DNA of 64,000 bases from Ilyonectria destructans. Its lineage: Eukaryota; Ascomycota; Sordariomycetes; Hypocreales; Nectriaceae. Position 1 is the stretch's first letter; each line of letters opens with the position of its first letter. The stretch is taken from assembly GCA_020740775.1 (NCBI GenBank), contig JAHEWK010000004.1, positions 1,302,001 through 1,366,000 of the forward strand, read 5' to 3'. Position numbers and translations under genes: made by a program. Below are positions 23,913 through 32,622 of the stretch, in pieces. A model generated the notes under the pieces. It did not search any database, was not told the origin of the DNA, and saw only the letters and a list, made by a program, of their open reading frames with translations.

Positions 23913-26900
23913 ATGCGACCTCCTCCGCCCGGGGACTATTACCCACCCCCGCCTCCGCCGGTGACACCGGGGAACGGGAGTGCGCCGAATCCTCCACCAC
24001 TTCCACCTCGATCGACCCAGTATCTAAATCCAACATATGCCACCGGTCCTCCAACCTCGTATCAGACGTCGCCGTACGGATATCAAGCGCCTCCTCTGGG
24101 TCCGGCGCCGGCCCCGCAGAGCATCCCGTACTTTCCGCCGCCGCCAGCAGGACCGGGCAAACCACCACCCGCTCCGACGTACTATAGCCCCAATCCACCC
24201 TCATCTTCGTTTGGAACCTACTCTGGTGCTCCCGCTCACACGTCGCAAGTGACCCAGAGTTCGGCTTGGTATCCTCCGCAACCTTCCTATGCTCCGGTCC
24301 AGCCGGCAACTACCCATCCGCAACCCGCGCAGCCGTACAACAGTTACTACCCTCCGCCAACTGCTGTACAATACAACCATGGCCCTGCTCCGATCAATAC
24401 CACCCCCGCGGGGCCTTCGTATCAACCACAATATGACCCGTCATCAAGTTATTCCCCGGCAACATATGCTCCACCGCCGTCGTCTGCGCCGGCCGCAACT
24501 GCATCCCAGCAACAGCCGTACAACTTTGCGAAGCCTCAGGAACATGTGGCTCCGCCGCCGTCTATGCCTGTCTCATCCCCATCCCAGCAACAGCCGTACG
24601 GCTTTGTGAACCCACAACAACATGCGGTTCCGCCGCCATCGGTACCCGTCTCAACTCCACCTCAGCAACAGCCGTACAGCTTCACGAGGCCCAATGAACA
24701 TGTAGTTCCGCCGCCGTCTATACCAGTCTCAGCTCCACCTCAGCAGCAGCCATACGGCTTTGTGAACTCGCAACATGTGGTTCCGCCGCCGCCGGCACAT
24801 ATCTCAATTCCACCCCAACAACAGCCGTATGGCTTCGTGAAGCCACAGGAACATTCAGTTCCACCACCACTCCCACCACCGTCATCCCGCCCCGTTGATT
24901 ATAGCCAAGTCAACACTAGACAGCAACAGGGATCTACTATTTACACTCCGCCGCCGCTGCCAACTCGCCCCGTCGATTATAGCCAAGTCAGTACTGATCA
25001 GCAACAGGGCCATGCTATTTATTCTTCGCCGCCGCTGCCACCGCCATCAACTCGTCCTGTTGATTCTGGCCAGGTCAGTACTGATCAACAGCAGGGCCAT
25101 ACTGTTTACTCTCCCCCAATAGGCCCACCAGCGCAGGCACCAAGTCAAACCACGTCACCTGGATGGGCCAACCTCGTTCAGATGCCTCCACGAGAACCCC
25201 CGTACTTCGCTACTTCACAGCAGACACCGACGCAGAAGCAAAACACACAAGGAGCTCAGGATAATACAATTGCTCCAAGCAATCACTCTTACTATCCGCC
25301 TTTACAACAGCTAGCGGCACAGGTAAAAGCCCTGAATGATCAATACCATTATCTATCTTCATCGAACACAACCGCACCAAATCCGGCACAGAAGCTGGTC
25401 GCACAAGGCACCGAGAGCGCGACAACAGTTTCTAACGATCACTATTCCTATCAACCTCCACAGCAGACATCGGTGCAGGAGCATAACAAACAAGGCGCTC
25501 AGGACGCGGTGACAACCTCGAACAACCAATACTACACACACCCAAAAGAGCCATCGACCAGGACGACAACCTCTAGCGACCACTCTCAATCTCTCCCTCA
25601 AAAGGAGGTGCCAACTCAGGTGACAGCCTCCAACGATCATTATTACTATCCGCCTCCGGCCCCACAAGGGCCACGGGAAACGAAGGAGGACACGCAAGGG
25701 GTACAGTATACTGTGACAACCTCTAGTAATCACTATTTCTATCCGCCTCTATCAGAGCCACCAGCACATCATCAGACCACTGAAGGGACTCAGAACCAAG
25801 CGACCCAGAATCTTGCGGCAGCCTCCAACGATTCTCATTCTTATCCACCTCGACAGGAGCCCCCGGTTCAAACAACAGCCTCTAACGATCACTCCTATTA
25901 TCCACCCCCAGAAAATCCGGCAGCACAGAAGCAGACCACACAAGACCCAGTGGCACAGACGACATCCCCCAACGACCACTACTTTTACCCGCCGCCATCG
26001 GAACCAATCGTGCAGAAACAAAACACACAAGGGCCCCAAAGTTTTGCAGTATCGTCCACTGATACTTACTATTGTCCGCCTCCGCCTCCACTTCCACCTG
26101 GACCGTCGGTCTTGTCACAGGCGCCCCAAGAGCAGCAACCAAATCCAGTCGTTGTGTATACAGAGTCATCGCCGGGTCTAGCAACAACGGCAACCGTAGA
26201 TCCATTGGCTTATAATCCGTTCGCGCCTGGTCCGCCACCACAACACGAGTCAAACCCACCCCGCTCAGGGCCAACCGATCCTGCGACCGCAGCAGTCGAA
26301 CCGTCACAACCGCATCATATTGTCCAACATGATCCCGTTGCGATACTCTCTACTCAGATGAATACCCTCAACGTGCAAATTGATGAGCCATCACAGAGTA
26401 GTAGAGTAATTGCGGAAGATAACCGGCCACGAAAACCAGCGCCAATCCACGCCACTGGGCTACCCAATGATGTTGTTCCATACTGCCCCGAGACGAGAGG
26501 AATAGACTATTCACTCTACTGGTACCGCATTGCAGATACCCCCGAGTATCTGATCTGTACCAGATGCCATGCCGACCACATCCAAGACACGTCTCTTGCG
26601 AGCCTCTTTGAGCGGGTAAAACAGCCCGACGACGTCGTATCCACCTGCGGCTTCTGGCGTCCGCGTGTGAAAGAGATTCTCTGGCCGCAGGCTGTTCGGA
26701 GCAATGACATTGGTGCTCTGCGTGAGTATATGAAGAAGCGCCTGGACTTTCTGCCATGTGGCGGGAGAGTGGCCAGGAAGGCTGACGAGGGCGTAAAATG
26801 GTACGGCATGACTGAAAACGAAATCAACGGTTTCATAGCATGCGAGGCCTGCTACGAGGACCGCGTGGTGGGCTCTGCTTTTGAGTCTAACTTCGCACCT

Positions 26901-28211
26901 TTCCGACAGCAAGGCGCGGACGAGACGTGGGTTTGCGACCTAACCTCGCCATACATATCGCTTGCTGTGGTCAAGATGGCAAAAGATAATGACTGGGCTG
27001 GATTTGTACCCGCCGCACTCCAGCGTATTCAGTGCCCAGAGTGTGATGGTAAATTGGTGGCGTTCAACAGTCGCAACTGGTACTTGGCACGCCGCACGAT
27101 TGACGAGATGCATGTCTGCGAAGCCTGCTATCTTGACAAGGTGGCATTGACGCGGTTCGGGGGCGAGTTCGAGCGCCACATCCCAGCTACCGGCATCGAT
27201 GCCCTCATCGACAATTTGGGCAAGTCGTGGAGCTGTAACTTGGCAAATGGGAATATCCCAATGGCGTTTGCCCTGGAGGCAGCCATCTACCGGCGCGACT
27301 TCACGGTCTTCTGGAACGCGGCGAAAGTCATCACCAGTCTCGTCCCCTGTACCCCTCACGGCATCATCCGTGGCAACTGGTGGACGGTGGCTGGCGGCTG
27401 CGATGGACTGAGCGTGTGCGAGGCGTGTTACAATGGCGTCCTACAGACTGCAGATACCGCCCAGTTCTTTGAGCCGGCGGAGCGAGATCGCGAGGCGACC
27501 ATCGTCTGCAGCTTTTGTATCACAAGCCCGCGCTTCGGCCAGTTCCTCAGCAAGTACGTCGAGGCGCAAGACCGGAGCGTTTTCAGCTACTACACGGACT
27601 GCGTCAAGAAGCTGGCAGACATCCCACCCTGCCCGCGCCTCAAGCCCCTGAAGAATGGAACATGGTGGGGATACCAGGAGATCCTATTCTGCCAAGACTG
27701 CCACATGAGCTTCGTGGCGGACACAGCACTCGGCGACCTGGTGCCCATCAAGGGAGGGTCCGATGACCGCAGCATGGTCTGCCAGATCTGGTCGCCGCGG
27801 ATGCGCAACATGTGGCTCCAGACCTGCGCAGCGGGGGCTCCCGGATCGCCAGAGTCAGAGGCGGCCTTGGACGAGTTCCGGGCGTTTGGCAAGCGGCGCA
27901 TGGAGGTGTACAACGCGACGGTACCGCAGATCGACTTTATCCGGCAGATGAAGGAGATCAAGATGATGAGCGCCATGAATCAGGGCATGCTGAGCGTCAT
28001 GTACAGTGGCATGAACAGCTTCGCGTCGGTGGCCGGCACGACGGACGGCAACTTGCACGGCAGCAGCTCGCTGGGCTGGTATGAGACGGAGAACGGAGCC
28101 ACCGGGGCGCAGATGCTCAACAACATGCAGGCCGGCATGTCAGATGCGAACCGTATGGACGAGTGGGCGCAGATGGCGCATTTGCAGGTTTTGTGGAGTG
28201 AGGTGGAGTGA
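23913..28211 (+). CDS. large P/Q/Y-rich protein with five cysteine modules
   Basis: Single-exon protein of 1432 residues; I do not recognise a named family. Residues 1-850 are disordered and rich in Pro, Gln and Tyr, built from repeats: five copies of a 25-28-residue unit around PQQQPYGFV...PPPS (about 198-320), three copies around RPVDYSQVSTDQQQG (about 327-405), and many NDHYYYPPP-like units (about 450-730). Residues about 858-1335 hold five modules of 91-105 residues, with first cysteines near 858, 949, 1041, 1146 and 1240. Each has an opening Cys (usually Cys-Pro or Cys followed by a small residue), a W-Y/W pair, a C-x2-C-[HY] pair (CTRCH, CEACY, CEACY, CEACY, CQDCH) and a later single Cys, suggesting a four-cysteine metal site. 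A helical Met-rich tail (KMMSAMNQGMLSVMYSGMN) follows. No signal peptide or clear membrane helix. The start at 23913 has a good context (ATCACCATGC). Function unknown. Confidence 0.85.
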   Translation: MRPPPPGDYYPPPPPPVTPGNGSAPNPPPLPPRSTQYLNPTYATGPPTSYQTSPYGYQAPPLGPAPAPQSIPYFPPPPAGPGKPPPAPTYYSPNPPSSSFGTYSGAPAHTSQVTQSSAWYPPQPSYAPVQPATTHPQPAQPYNSYYPPPTAVQYNHGPAPINTTPAGPSYQPQYDPSSSYSPATYAPPPSSAPAATASQQQPYNFAKPQEHVAPPPSMPVSSPSQQQPYGFVNPQQHAVPPPSVPVSTPPQQQPYSFTRPNEHVVPPPSIPVSAPPQQQPYGFVNSQHVVPPPPAHISIPPQQQPYGFVKPQEHSVPPPLPPPSSRPVDYSQVNTRQQQGSTIYTPPPLPTRPVDYSQVSTDQQQGHAIYSSPPLPPPSTRPVDSGQVSTDQQQGHTVYSPPIGPPAQAPSQTTSPGWANLVQMPPREPPYFATSQQTPTQKQNTQGAQDNTIAPSNHSYYPPLQQLAAQVKALNDQYHYLSSSNTTAPNPAQKLVAQGTESATTVSNDHYSYQPPQQTSVQEHNKQGAQDAVTTSNNQYYTHPKEPSTRTTTSSDHSQSLPQKEVPTQVTASNDHYYYPPPAPQGPRETKEDTQGVQYTVTTSSNHYFYPPLSEPPAHHQTTEGTQNQATQNLAAASNDSHSYPPRQEPPVQTTASNDHSYYPPPENPAAQKQTTQDPVAQTTSPNDHYFYPPPSEPIVQKQNTQGPQSFAVSSTDTYYCPPPPPLPPGPSVLSQAPQEQQPNPVVVYTESSPGLATTATVDPLAYNPFAPGPPPQHESNPPRSGPTDPATAAVEPSQPHHIVQHDPVAILSTQMNTLNVQIDEPSQSSRVIAEDNRPRKPAPIHATGLPNDVVPYCPETRGIDYSLYWYRIADTPEYLICTRCHADHIQDTSLASLFERVKQPDDVVSTCGFWRPRVKEILWPQAVRSNDIGALREYMKKRLDFLPCGGRVARKADEGVKWYGMTENEINGFIACEACYEDRVVGSAFESNFAPFRQQGADETWVCDLTSPYISLAVVKMAKDNDWAGFVPAALQRIQCPECDGKLVAFNSRNWYLARRTIDEMHVCEACYLDKVALTRFGGEFERHIPATGIDALIDNLGKSWSCNLANGNIPMAFALEAAIYRRDFTVFWNAAKVITSLVPCTPHGIIRGNWWTVAGGCDGLSVCEACYNGVLQTADTAQFFEPAERDREATIVCSFCITSPRFGQFLSKYVEAQDRSVFSYYTDCVKKLADIPPCPRLKPLKNGTWWGYQEILFCQDCHMSFVADTALGDLVPIKGGSDDRSMVCQIWSPRMRNMWLQTCAAGAPGSPESEAALDEFRAFGKRRMEVYNATVPQIDFIRQMKEIKMMSAMNQGMLSVMYSGMNSFASVAGTTDGNLHGSSSLGWYETENGATGAQMLNNMQAGMSDANRMDEWAQMAHLQVLWSEVE
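24487..24873 (+). repeat. five tandem PQQQPYGFV-type coding repeats
   Basis: Five consecutive units of about 25-28 codons within the disordered half of the cysteine-module protein. Each unit starts with S/P-QQQPY, has an aromatic F, then H and a PPP tract. DNA similarity between copies is high enough to see by eye (the block cagcaacagccgtac recurs), so the repeats could change number by slippage or unequal exchange. Confidence 0.8.
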
Positions 28212-28904
28212 TTTCCTTGAAGCATAAATGATAGTCGTACTTGGTGATAGGGGCATCTATATAAAACCTGTTCAGGTCTTATGACTTTGAGAGAAGTAAT
28301 AATCACAAATTTGTCTCCCTTCTTTTAGTATATCCAGCATGATTTATTGAACCAAGTATGCAAGTTTGTATGGTCAGTGCCCAGGCCGTGGTTGTGACTT
28401 CTGGATGAGCTTAGCACCAGGATAAATCTCGACGCCTTAGGGAGTGTTGAATTCGAGAATAATCCATAGATTATTCCTCTCAAAGGGCGTTATCGAAGCA
28501 CTGTAAATGTTCCCCCTTTTACTTCATACGTGCTGAGTCAAGGTGAGCGCATCGCGTGGGTTGACAGAAAGAGAGCTGGCCCCACTAATCCCCCACCGGC
28601 GAACCAGCCCCCCACCTCGCCCACTACGCTAAATAGTTTTTCCGCTCCCAAGCTCGCCCGCCAATCGGAGCCCGCAGAAGCTCACCCAGACCCAGACCTT
28701 CCTTGCCTGGTTCGACAGCCTCCGAAAATTTCACACAAAAAAGTTCGACGACGGGCCTCACCTTGCCGCGAACCCAACCAGAAGCGGGCGAACACCAGCA
28801 AATCCTTGACCGAACCCCCAGCAATTGGCCAGGAAACGCATCCGCACAGCGACTCAAACACTCTCTCAACTTGAAGGCGATTCCCTTCTTTCTCTCCACC
28901 AACA
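28212..28904. promoter_or_regulatory. upstream region of gar1
   Basis: About 0.69 kb with the 3' flank of the preceding gene and the gar1 promoter and leader (C-rich and then A/C-rich close to 28905). No gene is supported. Confidence 0.5.
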
Positions 28905-29850
28905 ATGTCTTTCCGAGGCGGCTCCCGTGGCCGCGGTGGCTTTGGCGGTCGAGGCGGTGGTAGGTTTCTCTTCCTTTCCGGCGCCGGCGTGCGCGATCCG
29001 GTTGAACGACAGCTTGGCCATTGAGGCTGCGACGGTCAATTGGCTCGCGTCTGGTGCTTGCAAGCGGTATATTGCGAGGTTGGTTTGCTGATTCGAGTCT
29101 TTGTTCCAGGCCGTGGAGGAGGTTTCCAGCAGCGAGATATGGGCCCGCCTGCTCAGATCCTTGGTATGTCCCCTCTCCTCGCTCTCCCCTAGTTCCCTCT
29201 GCCTGCCGGACTGTGGGAGAGCACCCTTTTTCGCCCAAGGTCAGGTGCTAACACACCGCGTCGCAGAGTTGGGCAAGTTCATGCACGCCTGCGAGGGTGA
29301 GATGGTCTGCGAGTCCAGCAACCCCAAGGTCCCTCACTTCAACGCCCAGATCTTCCTCGAGAACAAGACGGCCGTCGGCAAGGTCGACGAGGTCCTCGGT
29401 CCCATCAACCAGGTCTTCTTCACCATCAAGCCCACCGAGGGTATCCAGGCCACCTCCTTCAAGGAGGGCGACAAGTTCTACATCGGCTCCGAGAAGCTCC
29501 TGCCCCTCGACAAGTTCCTCCCTAAGCCTAAGCCTCCCCCTGGTGCTCCCAAGCTCAAGCGCGCTGGCGGTGGCCGTGGCGGTCCCCGTGGTGGCGGCCG
29601 AGGTGGCTTTGGAGGTCGCGGCGGTGGTGGTCGCGGCGGCGGTTTCTCCCGTGGCGGCGGTGGCTTCTCCCGAGGCGGTAGCGGTTTCGGTGCCCGTGGC
29701 GGCGGTCGCGGCGGCGGTGGTTTCTCTCGTGGTGGCGGCGGTGGTGGTTTCTCCCGAGGTGGTGGTGGTGGTGGTTTCTCTCGAGGCGGCGGTGGCGGCG
29801 GCGGCTTCGGTGGTGGTCGCGGACGTGGCGGCTTCAGCAGAGGCGGCTAA
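28905..29850 (+). CDS. gar1: H/ACA snoRNP protein Gar1
   Basis: Core protein of H/ACA ribonucleoproteins, needed for rRNA pseudouridylation in the nucleolus. Exons 28905-28959, 29110-29163 and 29267-29850 give 230 residues. The short N-terminal GAR arm ([19 protein letters not shown]) is split by a 150-bp intron. The core runs from about 37 to 130: [17 protein letters not shown], then [20 protein letters not shown], then FTIKPTEGI and [18 protein letters not shown]. The C-terminus (about 145-230) is a long Arg-Gly-Gly/Phe repeat arm ending GRGGFSRGG, typical of methylated RGG tails. Introns 1 and 2 (150 and 103 bp) are longer than most in this window. All junctions keep frame. Confidence 0.95.
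29560..29847 (+). repeat. gar1: GGN-rich RGG coding repeat of gar1
   Basis: Low-complexity DNA coding for the C-terminal Gly/Arg/Phe arm. Units such as GGTGGCGGC and TTCTCCCG(A/T)GG recur many times. It gives long open frames in other frames and on the other strand, which are shadows. Confidence 0.85.
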
Positions 29851-30222
29851 TCAACCGAGTCAACGATGGACGAGAAAAGACGGGGGTACGACTACGCTTG
29901 TTCAAAGAGACATCTGGGGTTTTCTGGCGTTTAACGGTGGTTTGTGCTTTGGTTGTTCTTTTTCGTCCCCTCACCCGGGACGCTATATCCAATCCTGCGA
30001 GACGGTACGGCATTGGAGTTTGTACAGACACAATGGATACGTGGATCGAGGAGAGAGAAATAAAAAGAGTACCATTTTCCATGCTCAGTCCTGCATCGAG
30101 GGCGCATTTCCATTTTGATATTATAATGAATTACACAAGCTATGCTAACCAACCTCCTCTGGGGTATAAAACCGATTACCGACCAAACATATCTACAGAT
30201 AAAGCCACCATTCTGAACCCAT
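29851..30222. terminator. convergent 3' region of gar1 and the MFS gene
   Basis: A 372-bp tail-to-tail region between gar1 (plus) and the MFS transporter (minus). It must hold both polyadenylation regions; no gene is seen. Confidence 0.4.
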
Positions 30223-32622
30223 CTAACGCCGAAGGAAAGCAATACAAAGTAAACTTAGAGCTAGGATGACGCTCAGCCCACTCACGCCTAAGCCAAAATA
30301 CTGGGCTGCTCGATAGCCCTCGAGTGTCGTCGCACCCTTGTTCCGTATATCCCTCTCCACAACACCTGCCATCCCCAGGCTGATCGAGAGGGCATACCCC
30401 GTCAGAGTGGCAGCAAGGCCACCCGCTAGGCCTTGATATTCTTGGGGCAGGCTTCGACCAAGAACACTAACGGTGGAGGGGATGGACAAAACCAGTCCCA
30501 CTGGCATGATGAGAATGCTGATGAAAGCGTTGAGCCAGTACGACTGCTTCTCTGGGGCCGTGGCCATGAGAATAGAACTGACGAGAACCGCAATTGATGA
30601 GACGGCCAAGGCCCCATGCGGTGCCAACTTCTTGTTCATAAACTGGCTGAACACAACTGCCGTGATAACGCCAGCCACGAGCATAGGAACAAAGCCAGCG
30701 CTCAAGCGGAGAGCATCCCAACCTCGAAGAACCTCCATGAACTGAATAAGATACCAAACCCATACACCAAAGCCAGCCCAGCTAGCGGCGATACACCCAA
30801 GAGCGATAGCTGCAGATGCTTGCATCTGCTTGAAAGGCACGAGCGGATGGCTGGCTCGTACTTCGAGATATACAAAAACAATAATCAGCATGAAGCCGAT
30901 GGCGAGGAGGACATAAGCCTCGGCGTTTTTGAATGAAACAATGGGAGCTTGGTTCCAGCCTGCGCAAAACAGTACCAGTCCAGCAATGCCGCAAAGAGCA
31001 CCCAGGATATCGAGACGGCTCCAGAGACTTCCCTCCATATCATGTATCAAAACATTTCTCCGTGGAAGGATGAGCATGCTCAGTGCTGCTGAAGCTAGAC
31101 ATACAGTAGCGAGAGAATAGAATGCCCAGGGCCAGCATGAGAAGTGGCCAAAGAGACTTGTCATGACGGAGCCGAGTACAAATCCCAGGGGAGTAGCTGC
31201 GTCGAACAAGCCCATAACGATGGTTTTGCGTGGACTAGGCGGGTACGCGCGCTGAAGAAGAGCCTGGCCATTGGGTATGAGCAGCGCAGGACCGATTCCT
31301 TGCATACCACGGCAGAAGCAGAAGAAGATGGTACACGCTCCGCCGTTAACTTTGATGTAGACGCTCAGTCCAGCAAGAAGGCTCCAAATGGCAAACCAGA
31401 AATAGCCCAAGACAAAGATAAATTTGTGACCGAAGACGCGACCGAGTCGATGTCCGGGAAGAACGAACGCCCCTGTCCCCAAGGTGTACGCCGCCGTATA
31501 CCAAACGAGATGCCCTGATGTCCTCTCTTGATCGGGAAAGGACTCTGCCACTTGCCGCGCGGGAACCAAAGTCTGAGAAAAGCCAGCCAACGCCAGCACC
31601 TGGGCCAGGCAGATGGCAACGACGAAGAGAATTTCGTTTGTAAATGAGTGGTTGAACCTAAGGGTTTTGGCACTTGGATCTAACGGCTTCCTTCGGACTT
31701 TGTGAGAAACAAGAGACTCTTGCTCAGAACCGGCACGGATATGAGTGATGGTGCCAAACCGCCTAGTTTCGGTACCGCAGTCGGGTCTTAGAGGCATGTA
31801 TTCGTGCGTATTCGCTCTAAACGCATCGAGGCGCCTGGCAGCTTGAACGAGACCGCCATCGTTGAGAGCAACTTCTGATGGCTGGGCTACTAGGACTGGG
31901 CCCGGGTCCGAGACTAGATATGGGTCCGAGGTCGGATAAGGGTTCGAGGTTGGGTTGGTTTCTGACGTCCGATATGGGTTTGTGGTTGGGTATGATTCGG
32001 ACGTTCGATATGAACCTGATACTGGATATGGGTCTGATATCGGTTCTGGTTGTCTAATATCGGGTTGCATGTAGTCCATCTGTGGTTGTTCATCGATGAC
32101 GGGGTCCGGGATATCATAACGGGAGGTTGGAGTATGAGGCGTTTCCAATCGGTCAGGGAGATTTGGGCTAGATAGGCGGATCAGGTCATCGGGTATGTGT
32201 ATTGTGATTTGGGCAACCGCGGGCTCAGACTCTGGTTGAATGAGGGTATATGATGAACCTGAGTCAGATGCGTGAACAGAGATAAGATCATCCTGTATGG
32301 AGCCGGTGCGATAATGTGGAGTCGACGACCATGACAGGTTGGAGAAGCTTGCCTGCCTCGCGGGGCTATAGTTTACCAAACGCTGTGATGAGGTGCTGCT
32401 GCTGGTTGACGCCCGCGAGTGTGTGCGCGAGAGCGTGTAAGAGCGGGCAGGGGGATCTGGCAAGGCAGTATACTGTTGTTGCTGAAAATGGTGACGGAAA
32501 GATTCAGTGACGGCAATCATTGTATCGGCGGCATTCCGCACGGCAGTGTCCGCGTGGGAGCGCTCTCGGCGTGCTTCAGACTTTTCGGAGCCATGTCGTG
32601 ACAAAGACCGGAGCGGTTCCAT
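30223..32622 (-). CDS. MFS transporter, DHA2-like, long N-terminal extension
   Basis: Major facilitator of the 14-helix type, in the group that includes fungal Atr1/Amf1-like boron, drug or low-affinity ammonium transporters. A single-exon frame of 799 residues. Membrane segments begin near residue 330 (ILFVVAICLAQVLALAGFSQ). The MFS motif after helix 2 reads GHRLGRVFGHKFIFVLG, and a motif-C-like stretch reads GLFDAATPLGFVLGSVMTSL. The first 325 residues are hydrophilic and Ser/Thr/Pro-rich, with YPTSDPY-type repeats at about 195-239; most relatives have a much shorter cytosolic N-terminus. The start at 32622 is the first ATG of the frame; a downstream start is possible. Substrate cannot be read from sequence, and no biosynthetic genes lie next to it. 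Confidence 0.85.
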   Translation of the reverse strand: MEPLRSLSRHGSEKSEARRERSHADTAVRNAADTMIAVTESFRHHFQQQQYTALPDPPARSYTLSRTHSRASTSSSTSSQRLVNYSPARQASFSNLSWSSTPHYRTGSIQDDLISVHASDSGSSYTLIQPESEPAVAQITIHIPDDLIRLSSPNLPDRLETPHTPTSRYDIPDPVIDEQPQMDYMQPDIRQPEPISDPYPVSGSYRTSESYPTTNPYRTSETNPTSNPYPTSDPYLVSDPGPVLVAQPSEVALNDGGLVQAARRLDAFRANTHEYMPLRPDCGTETRRFGTITHIRAGSEQESLVSHKVRRKPLDPSAKTLRFNHSFTNEILFVVAICLAQVLALAGFSQTLVPARQVAESFPDQERTSGHLVWYTAAYTLGTGAFVLPGHRLGRVFGHKFIFVLGYFWFAIWSLLAGLSVYIKVNGGACTIFFCFCRGMQGIGPALLIPNGQALLQRAYPPSPRKTIVMGLFDAATPLGFVLGSVMTSLFGHFSCWPWAFYSLATVCLASAALSMLILPRRNVLIHDMEGSLWSRLDILGALCGIAGLVLFCAGWNQAPIVSFKNAEAYVLLAIGFMLIIVFVYLEVRASHPLVPFKQMQASAAIALGCIAASWAGFGVWVWYLIQFMEVLRGWDALRLSAGFVPMLVAGVITAVVFSQFMNKKLAPHGALAVSSIAVLVSSILMATAPEKQSYWLNAFISILIMPVGLVLSIPSTVSVLGRSLPQEYQGLAGGLAATLTGYALSISLGMAGVVERDIRNKGATTLEGYRAAQYFGLGVSGLSVILALSLLCIAFLRR
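31906..32040 (-). repeat. SYPT/DPY coding repeat in the MFS N-terminus
   Basis: Degenerate tandem units of 6-8 codons (SDPYPVSGSYRTSESYPTTN continuing in the same style) with visible DNA similarity such as repeated ggatatgggt/ggttcgag blocks. Confidence 0.7.

Noticed and set aside
29297..30118. 273-codon frame overlapping gar1 in another frame
   Set aside because: Produced by the GGN repeat of the RGG arm; gar1 frame is unambiguous.
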